Below are positions 7,819-15,868 of a stretch of DNA of 34,237 bases, one piece after another; the stretch's first letter is position 1, and each line of letters starts with the position of its first letter. The notes beneath the pieces are model-generated. The model had not been told where the DNA came from. It did not search any database and worked only from the letters and a program-made list of their open reading frames with translations. Origin of the DNA: Coriobacteriales bacterium. Lineage in GTDB: Bacteria > Actinomycetota > Coriobacteriia > Coriobacteriales > UBA8131. The position numbers and the translations under genes are program-made. The stretch covers positions 1 through 34,237 of the forward strand of contig JAISEO010000040.1 in assembly GCA_031264075.1 (NCBI GenBank), given 5' to 3'.

Positions 7819-9510
7819 TTAATCTACTGTCTCGCCTATCTTCATGAACTCCTCCATGGAGGTTATGCCGTCGAGCACGAGGAGTTTTGCCCTGTCGCGC
7901 AGCGTGCTCATATGCAGTTCGTTGCGCGCGTAGTCGTAAATCTGGGACATGGGGGTGCCCTCGGCAACCAGGCGTTGCATACGCTTGTCCACGGGCACTA
8001 TCTCATGGATGGCGGTGCGGCCCTTGTAGCCGGTGTTGTTGCAGATATGACAGCCCCTGCCCACGACCAACCGCGGTATCTCGGAGGCCTCCGCGCGCAG
8101 GTTGAGCAGGTCCATCTCGCTGGGGGCATATTCCTCCTTGCAGTGCTCGCAGACCTTGCGCACAAGGCGTTGGGCCACGAGTCCCACGACGGAATTGCCG
8201 ACGAGGTAGTTGGGCACGCCCATATCCTCCAGGCGTACGAGCGAGGTGAGGGCGTCGTTGGTGTGCAGCGTCGAAAGCACCAGATGGCCGGTAATGGCGG
8301 CGCTCACCGAGATGGAGGCCGTCTCGGCGTCGCGGGTCTCGCCCACCATGATGATGTCGGGGTCCTGACGCAGGAGCGAGCGCAGCCCGCTCTCAAAGGT
8401 CATGCCCGCCATGACGTTGACCTGTACCTGGTTGATGCCCTCGATGTTGCGCTCCACCGGATCCTCGATGGACGAGATGTTGACCGGACGCTGCTTGAAG
8501 CGCTCCAGCGCCATGTACATCGTGGTGGTCTTGCCGGAGCCCGTGGGGCCGGTGAGGTAGATGATGCCGTTGGGGTTGGCGAGTATCTGCAGGAACTTCT
8601 CAAAGTCCTCTTCTATCATGCCAAAATGATCCGCGTGATCGATGGCCGTATTGGTGGTGAGAAAACGCATGACCGCCTTCTCGCCGTACACCGTGGGAAT
8701 AACCGAGATGCGCACGTTGAGGTCTACGCCCTCAAGCAACATGCGAAAGTGGCCGTCCTGGGGCAGGCGCTTCTCGGCGATGTCGAGATTGCTCATTATC
8801 TTGAGACGGACGATGAGGGCCGGGTGCACGTTGCGGGGGATGTCGGCATAGTGGATGAGCGCGCCGTCCACACGCATCCTCACCTTGCAGGTGTTGGCAA
8901 AGGGCTCAAGGTGCAGGTCGGAGGCGCCGGCCGCAAAGGAGCGTATCATGAGTGAGTTGAGGAGGTTGACCACCGGGGTGGTGTTATCGCCTATCTCCAT
9001 GAGGTTGATGTCATCAATCTCCGGCAGAGCGGCAACCCCGGTGTTCATCTTACCGATGGCGGCCATGGCCTCCACCTCGGTGTAGTAATTCTTGATGGCC
9101 TGCTGCACCGCGACCGCATCGGCGATGCCGAGCCTCACGGGCTTGCCGAGTACCTGCTCTATCTCATTGATGGCGAACATGTTGAGGGGATCGTCGGTGA
9201 CGAGCGTAACCGTGCCCTCCTCCTCGTGGATGGCAATGGCCGTAGCCCGCTCAGCCAGCTCCCGCGGCACCTCGCCTACGGTCTTGGCGTCGATGACCGC
9301 CGTGAGCAGGTTGATGATGGGATAGCCGGTCTTATGCGAGAGTGCCTGCTGAAACTCCTTCTCGGAGACAAAGCCCAGGTCTATGACGGCCTGGCCGAGC
9401 CGTACGTCGTGTTGCCTCTGATAGGCCAGGGCCTCGTCTATCTGCTGGTCGTTGACGTAACCATACTCCTTGAGGAGGTCGCCTATACGAACCTGTCTGG
9501 GATCTGCCAT
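7819..9510 (-). CDS. pilB: Type IV pilus assembly ATPase PilB (GspE/PulE family)
   Basis: Cytoplasmic hexameric ATPase powering pilus extension. The start at 9510 (MADPRQVRIG) is chosen over the upstream 9567 because AAGGAG lies just before it. The 563-residue protein has an N-terminal MshEN/GspE-N-type domain (RIGDLLKEYG, LGQAVIDLGFVSE), a central SDLHLEP motif, Walker A GPTGSGKT at 321-328, GETRD at 390-394 and a four-cysteine zinc motif (C454, C457, C487, C490) characteristic of GspE/PilB. It lies between pilO and pilT in the operon. Confidence 0.95.
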   Translation of the reverse strand: MADPRQVRIGDLLKEYGYVNDQQIDEALAYQRQHDVRLGQAVIDLGFVSEKEFQQALSHKTGYPIINLLTAVIDAKTVGEVPRELAERATAIAIHEEEGTVTLVTDDPLNMFAINEIEQVLGKPVRLGIADAVAVQQAIKNYYTEVEAMAAIGKMNTGVAALPEIDDINLMEIGDNTTPVVNLLNSLMIRSFAAGASDLHLEPFANTCKVRMRVDGALIHYADIPRNVHPALIVRLKIMSNLDIAEKRLPQDGHFRMLLEGVDLNVRISVIPTVYGEKAVMRFLTTNTAIDHADHFGMIEEDFEKFLQILANPNGIIYLTGPTGSGKTTTMYMALERFKQRPVNISSIEDPVERNIEGINQVQVNVMAGMTFESGLRSLLRQDPDIIMVGETRDAETASISVSAAITGHLVLSTLHTNDALTSLVRLEDMGVPNYLVGNSVVGLVAQRLVRKVCEHCKEEYAPSEMDLLNLRAEASEIPRLVVGRGCHICNNTGYKGRTAIHEIVPVDKRMQRLVAEGTPMSQIYDYARNELHMSTLRDRAKLLVLDGITSMEEFMKIGETVD

Positions 9511-9608
9511 TCCTGCTCCTTTGTTGCTGTGTGCCTCGCTTTGCCGGCTGGCTGCCGTGCTGTCCAACCGTATTTCTTCGTCCTGTGCCCCGGGCCTGTT
9601 TTTTCAGT

Positions 9609-10619
9609 CTAGGGCTGCTTGAGTTCGGCCCCGATGCTGACGTACATCTTCAGGCTCACCGTGTAGGGCTTTTTAACCGCTTCTTCCGCTGCCTCTTCTG
9701 CCGCGGTGCCCAGAACGGGCGGCGTGTAGGTGAGGCTGGTTATCTTGAGCCAGCTCAGGGGCAGGATCCTGTCGATGAGGGCAAAGTAGTTTGCGTCGTT
9801 GCCTACCATGCTCAGCTGCACCGTATAGACCAGCGCCTGGGCCTCAGCGGCCGGAGCAGCGGTGCCCGCAGAAGCAGCACTCTCTGTGCCTTCTCCGCCG
9901 GAGCCCAGAACCGCGGCACTCGTGCCCGCAGCACTCGCGTCGCCAGCACCCGTGCCGTCAGCACCGCTCGCGTCAGCAGGAGCCACGCCAGCGTCCGATG
10001 GCACGCCCGTCTCCCCTCCAGCTGTGGCGTCGGGAGAACCGGCAGCCGGTTCTGCTGAGCCAGCGTCCGTAGTTGCGCCCTCGGCGCTTGCGGAGGCTTC
10101 GTCAGTGGGCAGTTCCCAGGAAAGCCCGCCCGCGTCATACCTGCCTACGGTCTCCACCGTAGCGGGGTTGAGTGATATGGCCTGTGCGGTAAAGCCGCAG
10201 TCCTCAACGAGCGTGGTGAACATGCGGTCGATGTCCTCGGGGAGCTGCGGTGCCTGATATTTGAGCAGGGCCTCGACATGCCGCGACTCGGCAGAGGCAA
10301 GCAGCTGCTGGTTGTTGGCTATGGTGGCTATGGTCTGCTGGGTGCTTGCCTGTTCGCCCTCGAGCGTCCTCTGCTCGTCTTCGGCGCCAAGCAGGCCGTC
10401 GTGCGCGGGAAGCACCAGCAGAAAGACCAGCGCCAGCGCAGCACCGACGATGACAAAGGCCCAGATAAGGACCCGTTCGCGTGTGCTCAGCCGGCCAAGG
10501 GCTCGCTTGATGCTCTTGAAGACAGACGGCTTCTCGCCGAGCTGCTCGGGCTGTGCCTGTCCGGGCTGTAGAGCAAGGGAGCCGGGAGACCCGGGGGCGG
10601 GGGGCGTAAAGGTTGCCAT
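9609..10619 (-). CDS. pilO: PilO-like type IV pilus inner-membrane assembly protein with low-complexity linker
   Basis: The start at 10619 is supported by GAGGAG seven bases upstream and lies one base past the pilN stop. The 336-residue protein has a cytoplasmic Pro/Gln-rich tail (1-45), one membrane helix (about 50-71), a coiled-coil-like segment (EDEQRTLEGEQASTQQ) and a C-terminal ferredoxin-like part (VYTVQLSMVGNDANYFALID). PilO folds have this order and partner PilN in the alignment subcomplex. About 100 residues (roughly 175-275) are an Ala/Gly/Ser/Asp-rich low-complexity linker not normally seen in PilO. Assignment rests on position, topology and the C-terminal pattern rather than a strong signature. 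Confidence 0.75.
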   Translation of the reverse strand: MATFTPPAPGSPGSLALQPGQAQPEQLGEKPSVFKSIKRALGRLSTRERVLIWAFVIVGAALALVFLLVLPAHDGLLGAEDEQRTLEGEQASTQQTIATIANNQQLLASAESRHVEALLKYQAPQLPEDIDRMFTTLVEDCGFTAQAISLNPATVETVGRYDAGGLSWELPTDEASASAEGATTDAGSAEPAAGSPDATAGGETGVPSDAGVAPADASGADGTGAGDASAAGTSAAVLGSGGEGTESAASAGTAAPAAEAQALVYTVQLSMVGNDANYFALIDRILPLSWLKITSLTYTPPVLGTAAEEAAEEAVKKPYTVSLKMYVSIGAELKQP

Positions 10620-10620
10620 G

Positions 10621-11361
10621 CTAGTTCTCCTCAGTCTCGGCGGCGGGAGGTTCTGGTGCCTTGAGCGAACACTCCACACTGAAGGTATAGCTCGGCTTGG
10701 TTTCCACAACGCTCCTGCCGGCCTCGCTGTTGCCCGTGCTCCCTTCGCCTGTCGTAGCGGAGGCGGAGCTGGAGGGGTGGGGGGAGGTATCCGAGCGGCT
10801 CGTGGGTGTAGAGAGCTGCGAGGCAACCGGCACGCTGCCGGAATAACCCAGATAGACCACGTCGCTGAACAGGCCGCTGTTGCGCAGCTGCGCGATAAAG
10901 GTCGAGATGGAGAGCACGTATTCTGTGGTGCCGCTGAAGGTGAGGGAGCCGGTGTCGCGCGTGTAGTTTATCGTAGAAAGCTGGATATTGGCGCCCGCGT
11001 ACTCAAGGATCTGCGTGTACTGCGCCGTGGTGAGGTCGGGATACGAGGCCAGATTGTCAATGGGAGCGGCGGTGGTCTCCGCGAGTGCGGCCATGGACTT
11101 GGCCTCTGTGTCGGTGCTTTGGGCCTCGGCGAGCTGCCGGGTGGTGTCCGGCGAGTTGAGGTACTCCCGTATCGTGTCTGACTGTGCGTCTATCTGCGCC
11201 GTGGCCATGGAGAGGTAGGTAAAGGCCCCTACGCCCACCAGTACCACGAGCAGCAACACGCACGGCATGATAAGCGTGCTGGCGTTGATCTTCTTCCGGG
11301 TACGGCGCCCCACAAGCACCGTGAGGAAGTTGATCTCCTTCTGTCTGACAGTCTTAGCCAT
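10621..11361 (-). CDS. pilN: PilN-like type IV pilus assembly protein
   Basis: The start at 11361 (MAKTVRQKEINFL) follows AAAGGAG at five-base spacing; codons upstream to 11526 lie over the end of pilM and are not used. The 246-residue protein has the short cytoplasmic N-terminus with an INFL element by which PilN binds PilM, one membrane helix at about 30-51 and a periplasm-side domain with the pattern SLTFSGTTEYVLSISTFIAQLRNSGLF, typical of PilN. A Ser/Thr-rich linker follows at about 190-220. It lies between pilM and pilO, as expected. Confidence 0.82.
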   Translation of the reverse strand: MAKTVRQKEINFLTVLVGRRTRKKINASTLIMPCVLLLVVLVGVGAFTYLSMATAQIDAQSDTIREYLNSPDTTRQLAEAQSTDTEAKSMAALAETTAAPIDNLASYPDLTTAQYTQILEYAGANIQLSTINYTRDTGSLTFSGTTEYVLSISTFIAQLRNSGLFSDVVYLGYSGSVPVASQLSTPTSRSDTSPHPSSSASATTGEGSTGNSEAGRSVVETKPSYTFSVECSLKAPEPPAAETEEN

Positions 11362-11389
11362 TCCTGCTCCTTTTGCAGATACCTTCTGC

Positions 11390-12337
11390 CTAGGCCCGCT
11401 TGACCAGAGCACCGAGATTGAAGAGAAGCATGCCCGGGTCAAACTGACGGTCCGCGGTAATCTTGTCCGAAACACTGACGACGCCACTGAGGTCAAAATG
11501 CTGCAGCGCGACGTTGAGATATTCAAAATCGGCCTTGAGCCTGTCGATGCCCTGCGGCGTAACGCCCGCGAAGAACACCTGGCCGAGCTCGGTCTGTCCG
11601 CGTTGCGCGCGGCTGAACTGCAGCATGGAGGCCAGGTTCTGGCCGATCTCCCCTATCCAGGCCTCGCTCCCCAACTCGCTGGTGAGACGATAGCCGTTAA
11701 AGAGGCGAAAGGTGCCATCCACAAACATGGCCACGGTCATGCGCGCGGCCTCGACCTGCGCCAGCATATAGGTCTGTCCGGTGAGCTGGGGCAGGAGGCT
11801 CACGAGTTTGATGAGTGCCTCAACGCCCACGCCTATCTGTTCGACGTTATACGTGGCCTGCACAAAAGCCCGTCGATAATCCTCTATCATCTCCCTGCTC
11901 GCACTGGCGGCCATTATCTCCACTCCCCCATTGGGGCCCCTCTGATTAAGGACGGTGTAGTCGTAGAGCGTGGTGCTCTCAAGTTCTGAGACATCCTCGT
12001 ACTGCGTGAACTCGCGGCGGATAATCTCGCGTATCTGCGCATCGTCTACCGGGGGCACCTCCAGTATCTTGGTGACGATGTTTGCGGCCTGGATGATGAT
12101 GCGCGAGGGGCTCGAAAGAAGCTGATTGGAGCCCGTGGCACCACCCTGGAGGTGGTATTCCTTGGCGATGGTGTCGAGGAAGTCGCACATGACGTCCACA
12201 TTGGTGATGATGCCGTTGATCATCGCGCCGTCCGGCAGGGGTATCTGGCGAAAGTCGTCTACCAGGATGCCCGTTGCCGTAGCGGAACCCATGACCAGAT
12301 TGAGCTTGTCCGGCGAGCAATAAAACGTGTTAAGCAA
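11390..12337 (-). CDS. pilM: PilM-like actin-fold pilus assembly protein (TTG start)
   Basis: A 315-residue soluble protein in the PilM slot between pilC and pilN. The start codon is TTG at 12337, supported by a full AGGAGGT site seven bases upstream; the stop of pilC (TAG) is embedded in that site. Sequence features fitting PilM/FtsA-like actin-fold proteins are the segments LPDGAMINGIITN near residues 35-47, IIRREFTQYEDV and VGVEALIKLVSLL. PilM recruits the motor ATPases to PilN/PilO at the inner face of the membrane. The N-terminal phosphate-binding strands are divergent, so confidence rests partly on gene order. Confidence 0.82.
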   Translation of the reverse strand: MLNTFYCSPDKLNLVMGSATATGILVDDFRQIPLPDGAMINGIITNVDVMCDFLDTIAKEYHLQGGATGSNQLLSSPSRIIIQAANIVTKILEVPPVDDAQIREIIRREFTQYEDVSELESTTLYDYTVLNQRGPNGGVEIMAASASREMIEDYRRAFVQATYNVEQIGVGVEALIKLVSLLPQLTGQTYMLAQVEAARMTVAMFVDGTFRLFNGYRLTSELGSEAWIGEIGQNLASMLQFSRAQRGQTELGQVFFAGVTPQGIDRLKADFEYLNVALQHFDLSGVVSVSDKITADRQFDPGMLLFNLGALVKRA

Positions 12338-12349
12338 GACAGCTACCTC

Positions 12350-13534
12350 CTAACCAATGCTCGAATACATATTGAATATGGGCAAGAGCACCGAGATGAT
12401 AACGCCAACCACCACCACGGCCATGATGATTATCATGAGAGGCTCCATCATGGTTACCAGGCGTTCTGTGGCCATCTCGGCCTCATAGTCAAACTGGTCG
12501 GCCACGCTGTCGAGCATGGCCTCGAGGCGCCCGCTCTCCTCCCCGATGGAGATGGTGGAGTTGAGCTTTCTGTCAAAGCCGTCCACAACAGACATCGACT
12601 GGCTCAGTGTACGCCCGTTGCCCAGGTTGTTGATTACCTCGTCAAACTGGCTCTCGATATAGGTATTGCCCACGGTGTAGCGGCCGATGTTGAGGCTCTG
12701 TATCATCGGGATACCGCTGACATAGAGCGAGGCGAGCGTCCGGGCAAAGCGAGCGGTATAGACCGTACGCACGAGCTTGCCGATAACCGGTATCCTGAGC
12801 TTGAAGTGGTCCCAGGCCTTGCGCGGCCCCGGGCGGCGGAATATTGCGATGATAGCGGCCACGCCCACGACGATGCCGGCGATGAGGAACAGCCAGTAAT
12901 TGACGAGGAACGACGATATACCCATCATGATCTGCGTGGGAAGCGGCAGCTCCATGTCGCCGAAGACGCCCAGAAACGACGGGAGGACCAGCGTGAACAT
13001 GACGATGACAACGCCCACGATCATCACCGCGAGGATGATGGGGTAGACGCTTGCCGACTTCATCCTTGAGTTGAGTTTGTACTGCTTGTCGTAGGTTATG
13101 GCCATTTTCTCGGCCGTTTTGTCGATGCCACCGGAGTTTTCTCCGGCACGCATCATATTGGTGAGGAGCGCGGGAAAGGCCTTGCCCTCGCTTTCCATGG
13201 AGTCGCTCAGGTTGACGCCCCGGCGCAATTCTTCGATAAGATCGTGGTAGACCTTTTTGATCTGGGGCTTGGCATCGCGCGCCTCGATAATCTGCATGGC
13301 GCGGATGAGGGTGATACCGCTCGCGAGCATGGCGGAGAGCTGTCGGCAGAAATCGGCGACTTCGTCGTCCTTGAGCTTCTTATGGGCGGCCTTTTTCTCC
13401 GAGAGCGAACTCGTGGTGAGGAACAGGCCGTTGTTGCGGAGCACAGAACTGAGCTGTGCCTCGTTGGCAACGTCAAGCTGCCCGACGCGACGACTCCCGT
13501 CGATGGCAACAGCACTGTATTTATACACCGGCAT
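12350..13534 (-). CDS. pilC: Type IV pilus inner-membrane platform protein PilC (GspF family)
   Basis: A 394-residue polytopic protein. The N-terminal VYKYSAVAIDGSRRVGQ is the usual PilC/GspF opening. Two GspF domains are visible, each with the conserved pattern FCRQLSAMLASGITLIRAM (first copy) and FARTLASLYVSGIPMIQSL (second copy). Membrane helices follow each domain (around 165-190 and 215-245) and close the protein (around 365-385). PilC couples the ATPases PilB/PilT to pilin assembly. First gene of the pilus operon; AAAGGGG lies five bases before the ATG. Confidence 0.94.
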   Translation of the reverse strand: MPVYKYSAVAIDGSRRVGQLDVANEAQLSSVLRNNGLFLTTSSLSEKKAAHKKLKDDEVADFCRQLSAMLASGITLIRAMQIIEARDAKPQIKKVYHDLIEELRRGVNLSDSMESEGKAFPALLTNMMRAGENSGGIDKTAEKMAITYDKQYKLNSRMKSASVYPIILAVMIVGVVIVMFTLVLPSFLGVFGDMELPLPTQIMMGISSFLVNYWLFLIAGIVVGVAAIIAIFRRPGPRKAWDHFKLRIPVIGKLVRTVYTARFARTLASLYVSGIPMIQSLNIGRYTVGNTYIESQFDEVINNLGNGRTLSQSMSVVDGFDRKLNSTISIGEESGRLEAMLDSVADQFDYEAEMATERLVTMMEPLMIIIMAVVVVGVIISVLLPIFNMYSSIG

Positions 13535-13829
13535 ACGTACCCCTTTGCTGCGTTTTAACTCTGGTGTGCGGGGCTCTTATTATGGAGGTACCTGCAAGGA
13601 CTCTTGCCCGTACTCTTGTAGGCGTTCTCGCAGAGGCTCCTGCAGGAACGCTGTTCAGTATAGCATAACGACAAACAATGCAAGCGCACATACCAGAATA
13701 TCTCCCTCTTTTTAACGCTTTTTACGCTTTTTAACGCTGCCTGTAACACCTCATAGAACGCCTTTTCAGCCCAACTTCAGCCCAACTTCACTGCAAAGGC
13801 ACCGGAACGCGGAACAGCGGTGCACCGTG
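13535..13829. other. Repeat-rich intergenic region upstream of pilC
   Basis: Besides the candidate promoter this stretch holds two sets of small tandem repeats. A roughly 10-base unit (tttttaacgc) occurs at 13709-13718, 13719-13727 (one base shorter) and 13728-13737. An 11-base unit (cagcccaactt) occurs at 13767-13777 and 13778-13788. No credible gene is seen; short frames here lack ribosome sites and known motifs. The repeats lie between the stop of the solenoid-like gene and the promoter and could be regulatory sites (inference). Confidence 0.6.
13657..13683 (-). promoter_or_regulatory. Candidate promoter of the pilC operon
   Basis: On the minus strand, TTGCAT (13678-13683) is followed after 15 bases by an extended -10 TGC-TATACT (hexamer 13657-13662). 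The -10 is strong and the spacer is short. The leader to the pilC start is about 120 bases and contains no obvious terminator. Confidence 0.5.
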
Positions 13830-15566
13830 CTATTCCTGTGGCACAAAGACGGTCACCACGGCCATATCCTCGCTGAAACCGACCTTTATCTCCGGTGCCA
13901 CGATGCCCTCCACGTTGCCCGGATGAGCACACAGAGACGTTGTGGCGTCGGCATCGTTGCAATGATAATCACTATACAGTAAGGGGTAGCCCGGAAAGCC
14001 CTCAGTTGAAAAAAAGTGCACGATTCTCGATCTGACTATGGTATCAAAGCCGTCACTGCCGTCTATCATCCACAGGAGATTGGCCTTGAAGTAGCCCGTG
14101 CCCAGCGGCGTACCGTCCGGCTGCAAGCTGTTGTTGGCAAAGAGGTAGATGCCGCCGGGCACCCGCTCGCCTGTCTCGGCAGCCTGGCCGCCTCGTGCCG
14201 AAGCCGTGTTGCCTGCCTCCGAGGCCAGGGCCTGGGCATCGGCAGCAGAGCTGAGCTGGGCACCCGGACTCACGGCCACCGGGCTGCCATTGAGGACGAA
14301 GTTACCCAACACCTCAACCGTGCCGCCGCCAAATGCGTAGATATTGCCGTTGATGATGGCGTTCTCCCCTATTTGGAGTGTGCCGCCGTTGCGCACCTGA
14401 ATGCTCGTGTTGAGGATTATCCTGCCACTGTCCGTGTCGGAAAGCACCAGCGTGCCGCCGTCTACGATGATGGCGCGGGGGCTGAGCTGGACGGTGCCCT
14501 CCGTGGCTGCGGTAGTGGCTGCGGTGTCCGTGCCGGAAGCGGGGGCTGAGCCGCCTGCCGAGCCGCCTGCCGAGCCGCCTCTGCCCAGGAGCGAGTTGGC
14601 CGAGCCCACGGTTCCCGAGCCTACGACGAGGGTGGCGCCCCTGTCAACCGCCAACACGCCCCCCTCGACGGTGAGGCTGTTCTCCCTGCCGCTTGACGAG
14701 GCAGGCGCCTTGATGCTCGAGAGGACGCTCCTGCCCTCCGGCGCACTGAACAGCAGGTCGGTACCCGTGATGCGCTGTGATATGTCCATGCCGAGTACGG
14801 CGCCGTTGCTCAGGCTGCCCGTCTGCTGGGCTCTATCGAGGGCCTCACGCGCGGCCCCGTCCTGAGAGCTCGCAGGCAGACTCCCCAGGGCAAGCCCACG
14901 GTTAGTGTAGATCGCTCCCGTAGCGTGGCCCTCCTCATCAGAGGCATTGAGGATGTTGACACCCGGCAGAATGGCTGCCGCATGGTTGGTCAGGCTCCCG
15001 TCGATAAGGTACAGGCTGACCCTGCCCTCCCAGTTGGTAGCGCTCTGGGCAGTGCCGGAGCTGAAGATGAGGGCGCTGTCCACGAGTTCCTCGGGTGCGG
15101 CCACATTGTAGAGTATGAGCTGCTGCCTGTCCTGCCCAGCGGCGTTTGCATAGTTGAGGCTGAGCACGGCGGCCTCGGGCATCCGGCCTGTGCGCTCCTC
15201 CGAGCGCTTTGAGTTGGTGAGACGGGTGTAGAGCGGCGAGACAAGGCTGTTTTCCACGGCATACGAGCTCTGCTGCACCGGGGGAAGAGTCTGTTCGTCG
15301 TCGGGGAGTTGTACGGGATTGATGAGCAGCTCACCGTTGGAGGGGCTTGCCAGCTCGGGCGTGGTGGAGACGTAATAGTCGCGCTCGCGGTAGACGCCCG
15401 TGCCGGCGTTGATGCTGATGACGGTAGAGGCATAGCGCTCGGAGTAGGGGGCGACCGGCTCATAGGGCCGGAGAGACGAGGTGTACACAAACAGTACCGC
15501 TATCGTGCCGATAACCAAAACGACAGCAGCGGCAGCAATCAGTATTCGCGCCCGTTGAGCTTTCAT
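13830..15566 (-). CDS. Membrane-anchored protein with beta-solenoid-like repeats, pilus-locus associated
   Basis: A 578-residue protein with a basic start (MKAQRAR), one membrane helix at about 7-28 and the rest predicted outside the cell. GAGGAGG lies eight bases before the ATG. Residues of about 370-450 show repeated short beta strands (GGTLVLSD, NGGTLQIGENAIINGNIY, GGTVEVLGNFVLNG) alignable with the C-terminal part of the PilX-like protein at 3103-5148, including a shared GNIY and NF(V/T)LN pattern and a following GG/AG-I-(Y/F) segment. A Gly/Ser/Ala/Thr linker lies near 330-360. It lies between the pilin switch and the pilC operon and has its own promoter. Probably a surface or pilus-associated structural protein; exact role unknown. 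Confidence 0.7.
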   Translation of the reverse strand: MKAQRARILIAAAAVVLVIGTIAVLFVYTSSLRPYEPVAPYSERYASTVISINAGTGVYRERDYYVSTTPELASPSNGELLINPVQLPDDEQTLPPVQQSSYAVENSLVSPLYTRLTNSKRSEERTGRMPEAAVLSLNYANAAGQDRQQLILYNVAAPEELVDSALIFSSGTAQSATNWEGRVSLYLIDGSLTNHAAAILPGVNILNASDEEGHATGAIYTNRGLALGSLPASSQDGAAREALDRAQQTGSLSNGAVLGMDISQRITGTDLLFSAPEGRSVLSSIKAPASSSGRENSLTVEGGVLAVDRGATLVVGSGTVGSANSLLGRGGSAGGSAGGSAPASGTDTAATTAATEGTVQLSPRAIIVDGGTLVLSDTDSGRIILNTSIQVRNGGTLQIGENAIINGNIYAFGGGTVEVLGNFVLNGSPVAVSPGAQLSSAADAQALASEAGNTASARGGQAAETGERVPGGIYLFANNSLQPDGTPLGTGYFKANLLWMIDGSDGFDTIVRSRIVHFFSTEGFPGYPLLYSDYHCNDADATTSLCAHPGNVEGIVAPEIKVGFSEDMAVVTVFVPQE

Positions 15567-15593
15567 GCCATGGTCCTCCTCGCTTCAAGTGTG

Positions 15594-15620
15594 ATTATAT
15601 CTGTTTACCGCGGAAGGCAA
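15594..15620 (-). promoter_or_regulatory. Candidate promoter of the solenoid-like gene
   Basis: On the minus strand a consensus -10 TATAAT (15594-15599) lies 28 bases before the ATG at 15566. A -35-like TTGCCT (15615-15620) is 15 bases further upstream, a short spacer. The rest of the stretch up to 15762 shows only GC-rich imperfect repeats, including a stem at 15657-15680 with a bulged A, and no gene. Confidence 0.55.
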
Positions 15621-15762
15621 GGGGCAGAATCAGCGCCAGGCGCAAGAGCCAGTATAAGGCCGCAGGTCTTCTGCAGGCCTGCCATTCTTCTGGAGCCTGC
15701 CACGCTCAACCGGCGTGATCCGCACTCTGCGCGCGCGTACACAGCCGTGGCACAGGCATTGC

Positions 15763-15796
15763 AAAGACCTCCCCGCAGCCAAGCTGCGGGGAGGTC
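15763..15796 (-). terminator. Terminator of the left prepilin gene
   Basis: Perfect 13-bp inverted repeat (15766-15778 with 15784-15796) around a five-base loop, followed on the minus strand by three Ts. It lies about 70 bases past the left prepilin stop. A near-identical hairpin closes the right prepilin. Confidence 0.8.
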
Positions 15797-15818
15797 AATT
15801 CTGTGTTGCTGTGATTGC
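15765..15818. repeat. Direct repeat flanking the pilin switch, left copy
   Basis: The 54 bases 15765-15818 match 17945-17998 in the same orientation with five differences. The block includes the terminator hairpin and the adjoining ttctgtgttgctgt sequence. It bounds the two-pilin/recombinase locus on the left. Confidence 0.75.
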
Positions 15819-15868
15819 CTACATGGCTCGGAGGTCAACGTCCCTGTAAGCGCAGGGCGAGGCGTAGA

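Noticed and set aside
7726-8955. 409-codon plus-strand frame
   Set aside because: Antisense to pilB, starts inside the REP-like repeat and has no family features.
13555-13749. 64-codon minus-strand frame upstream of pilC
   Set aside because: Lies over the candidate promoter and tandem repeats, has no ribosome site and no similarity that I recognise.
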